From Azolla caroliniana (taxonomy: Eukaryota; Polypodiophyta): a stretch of DNA of 64,000 bases. The stretch lies in NCBI GenBank assembly GCA_043228905.1, contig JBHGNT010000003.1, positions 7,626,001 to 7,690,000 on the forward strand. The letters run 5' to 3'. The notes under the pieces were generated by a model that saw nothing but the letters and a program-made list of their open reading frames with translations, made no database searches and was not told where the DNA came from. Below are positions 24,824 to 34,251 of the stretch, piece after piece. Within the stretch, counting starts at the first letter, position 1, and every line of letters starts with the position of its first letter. Position numbers and translations under genes: made by a program.

Positions 24824-25204
24824 GGTGTCTATTCATTCATAACAACTCATTCGGTTCAACACCAGTCATTGACGCATGAATATAGTGTTCTCATTTCACC
24901 TCATCTTGTTTCATTGATCTTCATTTCTATCTTCATACACTTGTGTCTTTCCTAGCTTCTTGGTGTGTTCGTGATAATGTATAGTGGAAAGGAGTGGAAA
25001 GGAACACTTTTGAGTAATTCTTTAGAAAGAGATACTTGTCTATTGAACAATCATTCAAGCACATGGGATGATGAGTGTTTTCAATTCTATACCATTTCAA
25101 TACATTGGACATTCTCAATAGCTAGAAATGCATATTTGGATATAACTTATAAGTGGCTTTTATTGCATATTTCATGCATTAACATTACTTGATGCACGGT
25201 TTGG

Positions 25205-25480
25205 TTGGAGAAGACCTGTCTACACCGTTATTTTCATAGAATCCAAAGAGTTATTGGGCTAACCAATTCCAACATAACTTGAGCTTTGTTCTTAATAAGA
25301 GTTGAGTGGATATTGTCGATGGTGGAAAAAAAAATTCTTGTGCTTTTGTCACCAAAGTCATTCCCTCTTGATGTTTGTACCTGTCAACTAGGGCATGCCA
25401 TGATAACCAACATACATTTCCCCACTTGATTGTGCCTTGCACATGGCATAATTGCAATAGGTGATTGGTCTCTTCCAATA
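25205..25480 (-). repeat. dispersed repeat, copy 1
   Basis: The reverse complement of this stretch is clearly homologous to 59694-59945. Shared stretches include AATGTATGTTGGTTATCATGG, AAAGCACAAGA, TTCCACCA and GTTGGAATTGGTTA. It probably comes from an old transposable element, family unknown. Confidence 0.7.
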
Positions 25481-26089
25481 CTCACACATTCCCACTACCC
25501 ATAACACCATCTCATTGACATGCAACAGATCATATTTGCAATAATGGTTGAACAATTAATGAATTAAGGAAATCATCGCCATATACATATAATATCCATA
25601 TGGTCATCACGTAATCCATGTTCTACCTGGATCGTGGTTAGAGTTGGAGTACTAGGTCTGCTTATTGGAATAACATCAAGAAAACTCAATAATTTTTATC
25701 ATGAAACCATGCCATAATTTTTTATAAGTACGCATGTGTGATACCTTGGAAAGTATCCTTTGAAATAAGCTTAATTATAGAGTTTCTTTGAACAAATAGT
25801 CATTATAACCTAAGTATTTGATTTACTTAAAAAGTACGAGTATTTTGGTCATTTTTAAAAGAATTTAGGAATACTAATTGAGTAATTGAGAAGAGCACAA
25901 GGATTTTCGAGTTTTTCATATGAACTCCCAAAGATTTTTGTGTTGCTTTACAAATTAAGGGTTGCCAACTATTTTGGTGAGATAATCCTTATTTAGGCTA
26001 GGTTTAGACTCAAGGGCCAAACATTGCCTTCAACATGTGTGGTGACACATCCTCACTGTTAGGTGTCCGCAATAGCTCAACTCAAGCCT

Positions 26090-26332
26090 AAACCACGCCA
26101 TTAAACCATTCTTAAATGGTTTCCTAGTTCGGTTCGGTGGAGGCTTGAGGTTCCCAAACTGGTTTGAGCTTTGTTTGGCAAGGCTTAAGCCGAATGAATT
26201 GTTTTGGGCCAAATCAGTTCCCAAACTGGTTAAGGCTTAATCAGTTTAGCCAAATCGATCACTAAACCGGACTAGGCAAGGAACCATTTGACTCAAGTTT
26301 GAAAACTTCCAAACCAGTTAAGGCTTAATCGG
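26090..26332. repeat. degenerate AACCGG/GGTTT low-complexity block
   Basis: Many short repeats built from AAACTGGTT, AACCGG and GGCTTAA-like words lie immediately left of the copia LTR. The same kind of sequence resumes at 43762, so the copia element inserted into this block. A related block is at 46625-47145. Confidence 0.6.
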
Positions 26333-26618
26333 TGTTGAGAATCGAACTCAACTTCCCATAGAGATAGTGTTCACACTAGCCAGTGGACATCATACTAGGC
26401 TAGTTTTGTAATAGTAGAAAGGGAACTTGCCCTAGACTAGTTGGTATTTAAACCAACTCTTTGTAACTTAGTTATTGTTGGATGTATTCTTTTTTTTTCA
26501 CCAATATGACTTCTTGTTCAAAGCTCTCTGCCCCCCCCCCCCCTCTCGTTGTGCTACGACTGCACACACACAGTTCACCTCCGCTGCACAACATCACCTA
26601 CGCCTCTCATTCTTTACA
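26333..26618 (+). repeat. copia 5' LTR
   Basis: 286 bp, beginning TGTTGAGAATCG and ending TCTTTACA. It matches 43479-43761 with many substitutions, and a C-rich run near 26532 is replaced by a CT run in the other copy. Confidence 0.9.
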
Positions 26619-26630
26619 TGGTATCAGAGC
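26619..26630 (+). other. primer binding site (initiator tRNA-Met type)
   Basis: TGGTATCAGAGC lies immediately after the LTR. It is the standard plant copia primer site, complementary to the 3' end of initiator tRNA-Met. Confidence 0.95.
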
Positions 26631-26660
26631 GTGTGGTTTTTAAATTGAGCTTTTTCAACT

Positions 26661-27315
26661 GTGCTAAGCTACACACCGATGATCAACAGGACTGGTTTAA
26701 GCAATAGAGAAGAAATCGACATCATGAACACTCAGATGGGAAGCACTCTTCCTACAGAGAAACTTGATAGAACAAACTTCGCATCTTGGGAGTACAAGAT
26801 GCATCAATACCTTGTTGGACAAGGCCATTGGAGTTATATTGAGGGAGATCATGAAACACAACCCAACCCAACCCAACATATGCCGACTACCCAGCATGGG
26901 AACAAGCCGCAAGCCATGTGTTTTATTACCTTGCATCATGTGTTCATGATCACATGCTTGGCTATATTCGAGAATTGAAAACGTCGAAAGAAGCTTGGGG
27001 CAATCTCAAGAAGTTTTTCGCAGCCAACACGACTGCACGTAAGCTCCAACTCCAATAGGAGTTAAACAAATTGCAATAGAGGGACATATCGATCACCAAC
27101 TATATCTTGAAGATCAAGGAGTTCTGCGATGCCCTCAGATCAATCAACGTCATCATCGATGATGATGAAATGGTGAAAATATGCCTCAGCGGTTTAACAC
27201 CTCGATTTGGCACGATGAGATCGATCATTCTAGTAAGGGAGAACCCTCCTTCCTTTTTCAACCTTCAATCTATACTACCGGTGGAGGAAAATCATGTCTG
27301 AAAAAGGAGCAACGC
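26661..27315 (+). pseudogene. copia Gag, N-terminal part
   Basis: The frame starting near 26661-26700 gives PTEKLDRTNFASWEYKMHQY, typical of copia Gag N-termini. After a frameshift near 26870 it continues with MLGYIRELKTSKEAW and, at 27107, IKEFCDALRSINVIIDDDE. Several stops interrupt it. It is cut at 27315 by the inserted minus-strand element and resumes at 32349. Confidence 0.85.
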
Positions 27316-28082
27316 TGTCGCGATGTTTCGCGCGTGCGTGGAGAAAGGCAGGACCACGGGGGTCTTGGACTAGGGAGTGACGGAGTGTAGGAAGTCGTGC
27401 TTCACCCTTTCCGGGGCACCCCAGGAGCACACTGGAAGAACCCGAAGGGAGAGAGGGAGAGAGAGCAGGCACACAACATTGACTCTCGCACGAACATGTA
27501 CATAAGCAAGAAAGAAACACTAAGACACATACACGCACACCAACAGAGACCTGAATGTGCACAACCAAATGTATATGTATTTACAAGACAACGAGATTCA
27601 ACACCGACTTCAAGCCGGACGTAGGTCGCATGAGATACAACCGTTGTCTATTGCCAAGCCGTCGGTCGGGGAGCTCTCGGGCTTGTCGCGCCGAGCGGGG
27701 TCTTGCACAAAGCACAGGGCAAAAAACTGGAACGTTAGATGCCAAGGCTCGACGCAGAGAAGGACGAAGAAGAAGCAGAGGAGAGCAAGAAGAAGAAACC
27801 CTAAAACAAGAGAGAGAGAAAGAGAGAACGTCTCTTCGTCTAACGGTATACCCTACTAATAAAAAATGGGCCACCCTTCTACAAGGGACCATCCCTTCCT
27901 TTTATAGAACAAGGAGAGGGATGCGCTACAATGTGGGATAAATCCCGATTTACATGGGATTCTTCGTCCCGACTTAACTCCTATTATTCAAACAATTACA
28001 CGAGGGTGAGTGCACATGGTACACCACGCCGATGTAGCCAATATTTCCTAGTTTATGCCTCTAGACGAAATTCTTCACGACA
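27316..28082 (-). repeat. 3' LTR of the Gag-only element
   Basis: 767 bp. On the minus strand it begins TGTCGTGAAGAATTTCG. It differs from 31602-32348 by a dozen or more substitutions in the outer 250 bp and by a segment of about 20 bp near 27480 that is present only here, next to a short AACAT repeat. Confidence 0.9.
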
Positions 28083-28103
28083 TCTGCCCCCACCTAACTG
28101 CAC
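28083..28103 (-). other. polypurine tract of the Gag-only element
   Basis: On the minus strand, TTAGGTGGGGGCAGA lies directly against the 3' LTR start TGTCGTGAAG. The autonomous element has TTAGGTGGGGGCGGA at the same position. Confidence 0.8.
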
Positions 28104-29923
28104 GTCCACCGGTATGTGCCAAATCCGGTGAAGGGTGACAGATTTCGGCCGGTGAGAAACCGGTCTTCCGTAATCCGCATCCCGGCTCGCTGTCGGTTTG
28201 AACCGTCGGCTTCGGTTCTTCCTTCGCGCTTATCTCCCCGTAGGCTTGATCGACCCGCTGATGGGTCCTTCACCGTGATCTCTGTAGTACGCGTACTTCC
28301 GTTGGCCCTTGTTCGGCCGTATGCACGCCCCGCTCTCCGCCGTCTGCCCGATGTCCTTCGCTTGAGGAACACCCGTAGTGGCCCGCTTGGCCTCCGTCGA
28401 TCATTCGTGTTGTCCTGATTGCCGTCCCTTGTTGTTTCGCGTTGCCTTCGTCCTCTCGCCACCACCTTCCTTCTCCATGGTCTTACGTCGCCACATCAGC
28501 TCGAACCGCCATGGTCTTCGGAACGGTGTGGAGGATCCTCCTCTGGCCTTCCACGCGCTCCCTCCGAACCGCACACCCTCGTCCATTGTTTGGCATTGCC
28601 TGTGCCGCACTCCGTCCCGCACTCACGCTTTGATCCGGCCCACGATGGCCACTTGTGAGACTCTTGTTCCGTCCCTGGTCTGCCTTTCCGGCCCGACAGA
28701 CCTCCCCGTGTTTGCCCCTACCGGCTCCTTCTGAAACCGTAACCGGCCAGCAAGGGGTTTGCACTTTGTCCACCCTGTCTTACCGACTCCCGATCCGCTA
28801 TCTCGTGTCGTCGGGACCCGTTCCCTGCCGCCACCGTCCTTCTCCCTAGGTCTCACGCCGACTCCCGTTAGCCGGCTGCTGGAGTCTCCGGATCGGTGTG
28901 AGGGTCCCATAGGACCGAACTCTATTTCTCTGCTTGCCGAAATTCGGGTGTCTTCTGTCTAAGTCCTTCGCGACTCTCCTCGTGTCTTCCGCGTAGCCGA
29001 GCCCTGCCTTCGTGTTGCCGGGTCCTGTTTCCCGCCTCCACCAACCTCTCTCGGTCTCATGTTGCCATGTTGGCCGAATTGCAGGAGTCTCCGGTTCGGT
29101 GTGGGGATCCCGTAGGACCGAACTTCCTTATGCCCACTGACCTTGCCGGAAGATCTGAGATGGTCCGTAGCCGCCTCACCGGCCTCATACCTCCTTGCCG
29201 TTCGTTGCTTCCCATCGTCCGATAACGTTCACCTGCCGCCACCAATCTCTCCTATAGGACTCACGTCGGCACTCGGGCCAACCGCCGGATCAGTGTGAGG
29301 ATCTTCGTGGGACTGCCCATCCGCAGTTCTTTGCCTTCGTCCCCTCGCTACCACCGATCGTCACTCTAGGTCTCATGCCGGCTCTCGGGCCGACCGTCGG
29401 AGTCTCTGGATCCGGTGTGAAGGATCCTCCTCGGGCTTGTCGTATCTTTGACCCTTATCCCGGGTCTTCCTTCTTTCACAAGTCGAGAGGGTGGCTCACT
29501 CCAAACCCTCTCCCGTGGTACTGACGTACCGTGTTCTCGGCCTCTTCATACGCCTGCTCTCTTCCTCCCTCCCGGAATGGTTATCTGGGAGTCTGCTCCG
29601 CCCGGTTCTCGTCCTGGTCCGTTCATCAATCTTCGGGTTGCCGGGTCCCGTTCTCCTGTCGCCACCGACCCCTCCTATAGGACTCACGCCGGCACTCGGG
29701 CCGACTGCCGAATCGGTGTAAGGAACTCCATAGGACCGGCCTTCATTCTCCTGTACTTCTCCCGAACTCGTCGTCGCTCTCCTTGCTGCATTCCTGCCTC
29801 CATCTTCAATCCCTTTCGGTCTTACGTTGCCCCGCCGGCCGAACAGCCGCAGTCTTCGGATAGGATGTGGCATAACTGATTTCTCAATGTCTTTCGACGA
29901 CTCGTCCGGACCATCGCCCCCTT
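28090..29923. repeat. GC-rich degenerate repeats inside the Gag-only element
   Basis: A module of roughly 100-250 bp recurs at least six times between about 28430 and 29870, and once more inside the gag end near 30400. Shared words are CGCCACC..CCTTCTC, GGTCTCACGCCG, CTCGGGCCGAC, GGAGTCTCCGGAT, CGGTGTGAGGAT and CATAGGACCGAAC. The many short ORFs here on both strands are by-products of the high GC content. Confidence 0.75.
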
Positions 29924-31564
29924 TTAGTGGTGTCGGTGGATAGCATCCGCTCTGTGATCAATCAAGCCCCGCCTGAGCTTGATTCTCCAATGTCTGGAGT
30001 TTCGGCTCCGATGCCGACCTTGCCAGACTCGTTTTGAACCTTTGATCACCTTCCTTCCAATTCCCGACCTTCGCCCGGTCGGTCTTTCTCCCCATGTAAA
30101 AGAGGGTGGCTCGTCCCGCACCCTCTCTCGTATCGGCACCTTCATGCCGAATCCGGCCCCGATCGAACAATCCACGACCGGATTACGCTCCACCCGCATC
30201 GGAGCGTCACGCGGTCCGGTCCCCGGTCGGGCCATCTCCCATCCATCTTCGCTAGCATCATGCCAAGACTCCTCAATACTGTCATCCATCTCCTCGGTCT
30301 CACTCGGGCTTAAGGGCCCGAACACCGAGTACTCCGGAATCGGGTTCGAGGGCTTTCGTCCGCTCCTTCCCCGTATCGTCTCACCGGTGATTCTTGGTCT
30401 CTCGCCGCCACCTTCCTCCGCTTGGGACTCACGTGGGCACTCGGGCCCGACTACCATCGTCTCGGGAGCAAGCGTGGGAAGACGCAAGGAATCGCTCATC
30501 CGTTTTACGCCCTTGTCTGTAGCCACCGGCTCTTCGTGGTCGGCGGTCGTCTCCTTACTGATCGCGCAAGCTCCGTCTACGCTTGCTTCTCCAATGACCA
30601 GGGTTTTGGGCTGACACGCCCGACACCGCTGGTTCCAACGTTCCGATCCCGCGATCGGTATTTCGGCCTCGTCCTTGGCCGTTCTATCTCCGCAAGTCGA
30701 GAGGGCGTTTTGTTCCGCACCCTCTCCCGTTGTATTGTCGTACCGATCTTCCGTCATCGTGTGAGGCAGGTCCGTCTCCTCAGTCTCGGCTTGCGGCCTC
30801 GATCTTTCCTCTTCCTCGAGCATCGCCTCGAGAGTTGCGTACGACTCCGCAATCCTGGCCCCAATGCCGACCCTTGCCAACTCTCTTTGTCGTTCGGCCT
30901 CTTCCTGCTGTGATGGCACGCCGTCGCGCGCCTTCCTCTTTGCCTTCTCGGCTCGCTCGTTGTCTAGCCGTTGGCACACCCTTCCGACCTTCGACCAGTC
31001 GTCCGTAAGCCCATTCGCTCCGTCATCGACTTCGAGCTCAATCCCGATGGACTCCCGTTCCGCTCGGTCGATCGACCTGACGAACAATAGGACTTTGTCC
31101 GCCCCCACCAAACCCTGTTCCCGGTCTGGGAGCCGAGCAAGTCGTCGCTCGAACTCTCGGAACACCTTCGTTGCGCCCCGGTGGGTCTTTGTCGATGCTA
31201 CCCACTGGTCGAAGTCGTGTTGTCCCCGACTCTTCCGCCGTCCTCCATATGCCTGTCGGAGCGCCTCTTCAAAGGCCTCCCACGAACTATGAGCTTCTCG
31301 GAGCTCCTTCACTTCCGCATGCATACGGACGGCGACAGCCCAACAGAAGAACTCCTGCCTCAACGCTTCGTCCATGTCTCGCTCCTCCATTTCTGCGTTG
31401 TAGGCTTCCAAGTAAGATGGGACTTTGTCCCGGTTGAAACGGCCGACTCTTTCGACCACTCGCTCAACTGCTTGTTGCGCTGCTTCTCGCCTCATCACCA
31501 CTCGTGCCGACTCCAACACCACTTCGGCCACCATCACTGCGAGGTTGTCGTCTTCCGACTCCAT
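29924..31564 (-). CDS. Gag-like protein of the non-autonomous element
   Basis: The ORF has 546 codons and starts 37 bases inside the 5' LTR. Residues about 20-230 resemble the Gag of the neighbouring autonomous element in order and spacing: GRFNRDKVPSYLEAYNAEM against GRFDGKDATKYLASYGAEM, the shared HAEV and WEEF/WEAFEEAL segments, and a shared VLLFV.S.D.R.RE motif followed by DDW/TDW. The C-terminal half is acidic and of low similarity to anything I know. I see no CCHC zinc knuckle and no protease motif. The frame is fully open, although the LTRs have diverged, so coding capacity was kept for some time. Its likely role is to build or join virus-like particles together with proteins supplied in trans. 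Confidence 0.85.
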   Translation of the reverse strand: MESEDDNLAVMVAEVVLESARVVMRREAAQQAVERVVERVGRFNRDKVPSYLEAYNAEMEERDMDEALRQEFFCWAVAVRMHAEVKELREAHSSWEAFEEALRQAYGGRRKSRGQHDFDQWVASTKTHRGATKVFREFERRLARLPDREQGLVGADKVLLFVRSIDRAERESIGIELEVDDGANGLTDDWSKVGRVCQRLDNERAEKAKRKARDGVPSQQEEAERQRELARVGIGARIAESYATLEAMLEEEERSRPQAETEETDLPHTMTEDRYDNTTGEGAEQNALSTCGDRTAKDEAEIPIAGSERWNQRCRACQPKTLVIGEASVDGACAISKETTADHEEPVATDKGVKRMSDSLRLPTLAPETMVVGPECPRESQAEEGGGERPRITGETIRGRSGRKPSNPIPEYSVFGPLSPSETEEMDDSIEESWHDASEDGWEMARPGTGPRDAPMRVERNPVVDCSIGAGFGMKVPIRERVRDEPPSFTWGERPTGRRSGIGRKVIKGSKRVWQGRHRSRNSRHWRIKLRRGLIDHRADAIHRHH

Positions 31565-31579
31565 CCTCCCTCGCCGCCC

Positions 31580-31597
31580 TTCACGTCGGGTTCACCA
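31580..31597 (-). other. primer binding site, tRNA-Trp type (Gag-only element)
   Basis: On the minus strand this 18-mer is TGGTGAACCCGACGTGAA, starting four bases inside the LTR. It is complementary to TTCACGTCGGGTTCA plus CCA, which I recognise as the 3' end of plant cytosolic tRNA-Trp. Confidence 0.75.
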
Positions 31598-31601
31598 AAG
31601 A

Positions 31602-32348
31602 TGTCACGATGTTTCGTGCATGCGTGGAGAAAGACGGGACCACGGGGGTCTTGGACTAGGGAGTGATGGAGTGTAGGAAGTCGTGCTTCACCCTTTCCGG
31701 GGCACCCCAGGAGCACACCAGAAGCAACCGAAGGGAGAGAGAGAGAGAGTAGGCACGCAACATGTACATAAGCAAGAAAGAAACACTAAGACACACACAC
31801 GCACACCAATAGAGACCTGAATATGCACAACCAAATGTATATGTATTTACAAGACAACGAGATTCAACACCGACTTCAAGACGGATGTAGGTCGCATGAG
31901 ATACAATCGTTGTCTATTGCCAAGCCGCCGGTCGGGGAGCTCTCGGGCTTGTCGCGCCGAGCGGGGTCTTGCACAAAGCACAGGGCAGAAAATCGGAACG
32001 CTAGATGCCAAGGCTCGACGCAGAGAAGGACGAAGAAGAAGCAGAGGAGAGCAAGAAGAAGAAACCCTAAAACAAGAGAGAGAGAAAGAGAGAACGTCTC
32101 TCCGTCTAACGGTATACCCTACTAATACAAAATGGGCAACCCTTCTACAAGGGACCATCCCTTCCTTTTATAGAACAAGGAGAGGGATGCGCTACAATGT
32201 GGGATAAATCCCAATTTACATGGGATTCTTCGTCCCGACTTAACTCCTATTATGCACACAATTACACGAGGGTGAGTGCATATGGTGCACCCCGCCGATG
32301 TAGCCAATATTTCTCGGTTTACGCCTCTGGACGAAATTCTTCACGACA
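31602..32348 (-). repeat. 5' LTR of the Gag-only element
   Basis: 747 bp, homologous to 27316-28082. Many differences from its partner are C-to-T or G-to-A type, as expected from methylation damage after insertion. Confidence 0.9.
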
Positions 32349-33418
32349 ACGAACCAGACGGTCAGATGCTCTACTCCCAGTCGAATGATAGAGGAGGATT
32401 CGGCCGAGGAAATAGAGGTTGGTTCAGTAGAGGGCAATAGGGTCAACCGACCCGAGAACACAACTCCCACCAATGGCAACACGATAGGAACAATTTCAGG
32501 GAGTTCAACAGAAGGGGGAGCCATCATGCCGGACTGAGCCATCATAACAACCTTATCAAATGTGCATACTGTGGGAAAGTCGGCCACTACGAATTCGAGT
32601 GTCGAAAGAAGCAACGAGAGTCGGCTTCGACCAATTGACAACTCACAAATTACGCCACGAATTCTGATTATGATGACCATGGCGGAATGTTTGTAATGAG
32701 GCACAAATCTCATTCGATATCGACACAAGGTCAGACAAGCACCTCCTCATCGAATAATGTATGGTTTGTCGACTCAGGAGCATCCAATCATATGACGTCT
32801 CACGAAAATTGGTTTTGAGAGTTAAAAAACCTCGATCGACCTAGCTATGTTGAAACCAAAGATGACACAACTCATTCGATTCGGCATATCGGAAATGTCC
32901 CATTCAGGAATGACGGGAAACAAACCTACCTCAAGAACATCTTGCATATACCAACCATCATGAAAAACCTAGTCTCGGTCAACCAGATTGTCGAACAACG
33001 TATGCAAGTACGATTCAACAATGACAGATGCTTCATTGAAAAAGACGATTGAGTCATAGCTCACGATCAAAGAGAAGGTCGAATGTTCAGCCTCGAATCG
33101 AACTAGGTGAAATTGGCCATGTTCACAAAAGGCCTTAAAGTCGAAACCCACTTGAACCTGTGGCACCAGCGAATTGGCCACTTCAAACTCCAAAAGTTTA
33201 AAGGAATGCAGTCGAAAGGAGTCGTAATCGGATTCTTGACATTTACCAAAAAGGAGATAGTTGGTGTAATATGTGAAGCCTGCCAGTTCGGCAACAACAC
33301 CGGCAACCATTTCCGAAAAAGAGGAACGTGAACAAAGGGATCCTAGATCTCATACATTCAGATGTATGGGGACCAGCACAGACAACCACATTCGACGGAT
33401 GTCGATACTATGTCACGT
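32349..33418 (+). pseudogene. copia Gag end, protease and GAG-pre-integrase
   Basis: The copia frame resumes at 32349. The zinc knuckle CAYCGKVGHYEFEC (C-X2-C-X4-H-X4-C) is at 32561-32602. The aspartic protease signature WFVDSGASNHM follows, with the catalytic Asp codon at 32771. GAG-pre-integrase HLNLWHQRIGH and CEACQFGN are at 33150-33290. Single-base damage has produced several TGA and TAG codons. The frame is cut at 33418 by the Ty3-type insertion at the start of the integrase core. Confidence 0.9.
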
Positions 33419-34208
33419 TGTCGTGAAGAAAACCGTCCATAGGCGGAATCGGCGCACCAAGGCGTGGGAACCGGTTCTTCACGCGCGCACGCTCCAAGTA
33501 GTACATAGAAGCGAATTAGGAGGATAATCGGCAGGAACGGGCCCTAACTCAAGTGGAGACAAAGACCGCGCGAACAGTCTTTTCGGTCGCGCGCGCGAAC
33601 TGTACGAGTCGGCGGCGTAACTACGCGGATGCGTGGAAAAACGGAGCGGATCCCTGTCCAAAAGGGACAGGGAATAAAGCTGACAGGACGGCCTACTCGT
33701 CGGCCTATATAAGGAGCGGGAAAGAGCTGTTGCAGAGATATCTCGCGCAGAGAGGACGAAGTGCTGCCGGACCGTTTCTGGACGCTTCGCTCTCTGTTTC
33801 CTTCCTTCTTGAGCTCCATAGCTTTCCGTGCAGGGTTCCGAGGAGGCTCGCGCTGTTTTCGAGGAACGCCCGAGTGCTTCCGGCAGCACCTCCGACCAGC
33901 TACAGCCCCTTTGAGCGTCGAAGTGAACAGGCATCGGCATCTGTTCGCCGGCCTGTTCGGTCGTAACCAACCTGTGCCCCGTCGAGGGTTGTAGTCGTGT
34001 TAGCCGTTTTTCTTAATATACACATTTAGCCATTCGCCTCTGTCTGTGTCGGTGTCTGTTCGTGTTCTCCGTGCTGAAGGGCCGTGTCCCTGTGTACCCC
34101 GGTCCTGCGTAGCCGGTTCTCTCTCTTTCCCCTCCCTCGCTTGCTCTTTGGTTCGAGACCCCCGCGGTCCCGCCTCGATTCCACACGCACTTGCATAATA
34201 TCCCGACA
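33419..34208 (+). repeat. 5' LTR of the Ty3-type element
   Basis: 790 bp from TGTCGTGAAGAAAACC to CATAATATCCCGACA, the usual TG...CA ends. It carries a TATATAA promoter at 33706-33712. It matches 39929-40718 with two mismatches found by eye. Confidence 0.95.
33706..33712 (+). promoter_or_regulatory. TATA box in the Ty3-type LTR
   Basis: TATATAA followed by AGGAGCGGG within the LTR. It is the likely start site for the genomic transcript, about 540 bp before the first Gag codon. The copy in the 3' LTR is at 40216-40222. Confidence 0.7.
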
Positions 34209-34211
34209 TCT

Positions 34212-34229
34212 TGGTGAACCCGACGTGAA
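34212..34229 (+). other. primer binding site, tRNA-Trp type (Ty3-type element)
   Basis: TGGTGAACCCGACGTGAA starts three bases after the LTR. It is identical to the primer site of the Gag-only element and complementary to the plant tRNA-Trp 3' end, including CCA. Confidence 0.8.
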
Positions 34230-34251
34230 AGAGGCGGCAGAAGAGCAGAAG

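Larger units (their letters stand above)
27316..32348 (-). mobile_element. non-autonomous LTR retrotransposon encoding only Gag
   Basis: Two LTRs (27316-28082 and 31602-32348) flank a minus-strand interior of 3.5 kb. The interior has a primer site, a 546-residue Gag-like ORF, a long GC-rich repetitive stretch and a polypurine tract next to the 3' LTR, but no protease, RT, RNase H or integrase. Target duplications are ACGC (27312-27315) and ACGA (32349-32352). The intact copia gag frame would read through with ACGA, so the left copy has one change. The LTR 5' end TGTCGTGAAGAA, the tRNA-Trp primer site and the polypurine tract are shared with the autonomous element at 33419-40718. The structure corresponds to what has been called TR-GAG. 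Confidence 0.9.

Noticed and set aside
28094-31566. Many 60-211 residue ORFs on both strands
   Set aside because: They are Arg/Ser/Pro-rich shadows produced by high GC content, overlapping the real minus-strand Gag ORF or the degenerate repeats.
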